Assembly: GCA_002068815.1 (NCBI GenBank)
Contig: MWAC01000317.1
Location: 1-7,654, forward strand
Source of the DNA: Firmicutes bacterium ADurb.Bin467
GTDB lineage: Bacteria; Bacillota; Clostridia; Christensenellales; Aristaeellaceae
Direction of reading: 5' to 3'
Length of the DNA: 7,654 bases
Part shown: positions 6,790 through 7,654 of the stretch, one piece after another
Position numbering within the stretch: the first letter of the stretch is position 1
Layout of the letters: each line of letters begins with the position of its first letter
Translations under genes and position numbers: made by a program
The notes under the pieces: model-generated
Told to the model about the DNA's origin: nothing
The model's database searches: none
What the model saw: only the letters and a program-made list of their open reading frames with translations

Positions 6790-7654
6790 CTAAGCGAGCA
6801 GCCGAAACGACAGCCGGACCGGGTTGTGGTCGGAGTGCGCGAAGCCCTCGTCGAGCACCTCGGCCGAGAGCACCTCGACGTTTTCGGACGCGAGGAAGCC
6901 GTCGATTGTCAAGACGAACGTCTCGCCGGGGACGTAGGCCATGTCCGCGTTCCGGCAGGAGGGCGCGCCCTGCGGGGCGATGAGCGCGATGCCGCCGGGG
7001 AGCAATTCCTCCGGAAACGGCTGCGCCCAAGGAAACTCCGCGCCGGACACGCCGAAGACCTTCGAGGAATCGCCGAGCAGGTCCTTGTTGAAGTCGCCCG
7101 CGGCGAGCGCGTAGTTGCCTCTGCCGGCCTCCGCCGCCATGTCGGAAAGCAGCATCCGAAGCTGTTCGGTCGCGATCGCGCCGTCGCTCGTGTACGCGGA
7201 GAGGTGGAGGTTGTAGAGGCACAGCTCCCTGCCGCCCGCGACCGGGATGCGCGAGACCGAATAGCAGCGGTCGAGGTCGAGGAATTTCGAGAAGCCCGTC
7301 TCGACCGGCAGGCTGCGGCGCACGGCCCCGGCGATCCGAGCGCGGGAGAGCGTCAGTATGCCCGCGCGGGACCGGCCGATCGGCTCGCTGGGCGGATAGA
7401 ATAGGTAGGCGGAGTCGTAGTTGACGGCGTAGACGGACGAGCGATTTGGGAGCGCGCCCTCGAACAGAGCGCGCTGGTCGACGTGGTAGCTCCGGTCGGA
7501 GTCCCAGTCCACCTCCTGCAGAAGCGCGAAGTCCGGGTCGAGCGCCTGCAGGCGCTGCGCGACCGCGGCGGTGTTTTCGAGCACCGCGCCCTTCGAGAGC
7601 GCCCGCGCGTGCGCGCCGCCGTCCATGAAGAAGCTGTAGTCGTCCGAGTACGCG
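6790..7654 (-). CDS. Endonuclease/exonuclease/phosphatase (EEP) family hydrolase, N-terminus beyond the window
   Basis: Metal-dependent phosphodiesterase-fold protein; the 5' end lies past the right edge and 287 codons are visible, starting within AYSDDYSFFMDGG. EEP marks present: catalytic Glu in LLQEVD (codon 7513-7515), NLHLSAY in the middle, GDFN (7087-7098) with the metal-binding Asp/Asn, and the terminal SDHN (6823-6834) with the catalytic Asp-His pair. All catalytic elements within the visible part are intact; the N-terminal Asn-containing strand motif is not in view. The internal ATG at 7624-7626 is not the start, because the frame stays open upstream and family-like sequence continues. 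The family includes nucleases, sphingomyelinases and inositol phosphatases, and the substrate here is unknown. It ends with TAG, 70 bp before the sensor gene. Since a promoter lies in that gap it is probably a separate unit with no proven link to sugar uptake. Confidence 0.85.
   Translation of the reverse strand, partial: AYSDDYSFFMDGGAHARALSKGAVLENTAAVAQRLQALDPDFALLQEVDWDSDRSYHVDQRALFEGALPNRSSVYAVNYDSAYLFYPPSEPIGRSRAGILTLSRARIAGAVRRSLPVETGFSKFLDLDRCYSVSRIPVAGGRELCLYNLHLSAYTSDGAIATEQLRMLLSDMAAEAGRGNYALAAGDFNKDLLGDSSKVFGVSGAEFPWAQPFPEELLPGGIALIAPQGAPSCRNADMAYVPGETFVLTIDGFLASENVEVLSAEVLDEGFAHSDHNPVRLSFRLLA

Noticed and set aside
6801..6815. CGAAACGACAGCC shared with the hairpin at 1520-1533
   Set aside because: One 13-base match in a GC-rich window of this size is within chance, and the 6.8-kb copy lies inside the EEP coding region without forming a stem.

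Overview
The window is GC-rich and, as far as I can see, every real gene lies on the minus strand, so it reads from right to left. In order it holds the 3' part of an endonuclease/exonuclease/phosphatase (EEP) family gene, a sensor gene, an AraC-type response regulator, a periplasmic sugar-binding protein and an almost complete sugar ABC-transporter ATPase that runs off the left edge. A LytS/YesM-type kinase and YesN-type regulator beside a YtfQ/YtfR-type sugar importer suggests a GC-rich member of the Clostridia. This is an inference from gene content and style; no rRNA or other taxonomic marker is present.

Region by region: 6790-7654 is the EEP protein, missing its N-terminus. 6720-6789 is a short gap with a good extended -10 promoter (TTGCAT, 17 bp, TAAAAT). 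4431-6719 is one long open frame in which a lipoprotein-type YtfQ-like sugar-binding domain runs directly into a two-TM LytS/YesM-type histidine kinase. 2840-4438 is the response regulator, overlapping the kinase gene by 8 bp (ATGTATAA). 2594-2839 is an AT/GC-mosaic regulatory region with direct and inverted repeats and a promoter-like element. 1598-2593 is the transporter's own YtfQ-like binding protein. 1501-1597 holds two back-to-back stem-loops. 1-1482 is the YtfR-like double ATPase; its permeases (YtfT/YjfF type) are expected just beyond the left edge.

Together the genes look like a self-contained sugar sensing and uptake module. An extracellular binding-protein domain detects a sugar, the kinase phosphorylates the AraC-type regulator, and the regulator turns on the binding protein and ABC importer next door. 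This parallels the known Clostridium XylFII-LytS-YesN three-component xylose system, but with YtfQ-family (galactofuranose-type) binding proteins. The true ligand cannot be read from the sequence.

The most notable point is the sensor gene. Binding protein and kinase are one uninterrupted frame, but the binding domain lacks its last ~50 residues, and the predicted topology is contradictory: an exported binding domain followed by two TM segments would leave the kinase outside the cell. At the junction, an out-of-frame TAC TGA sits one base before an ATG that would start a normal ~481-residue kinase. I read this as two formerly separate genes joined by a small deletion (natural or an assembly error), or as an unusual fusion whose kinase is made from the internal start.
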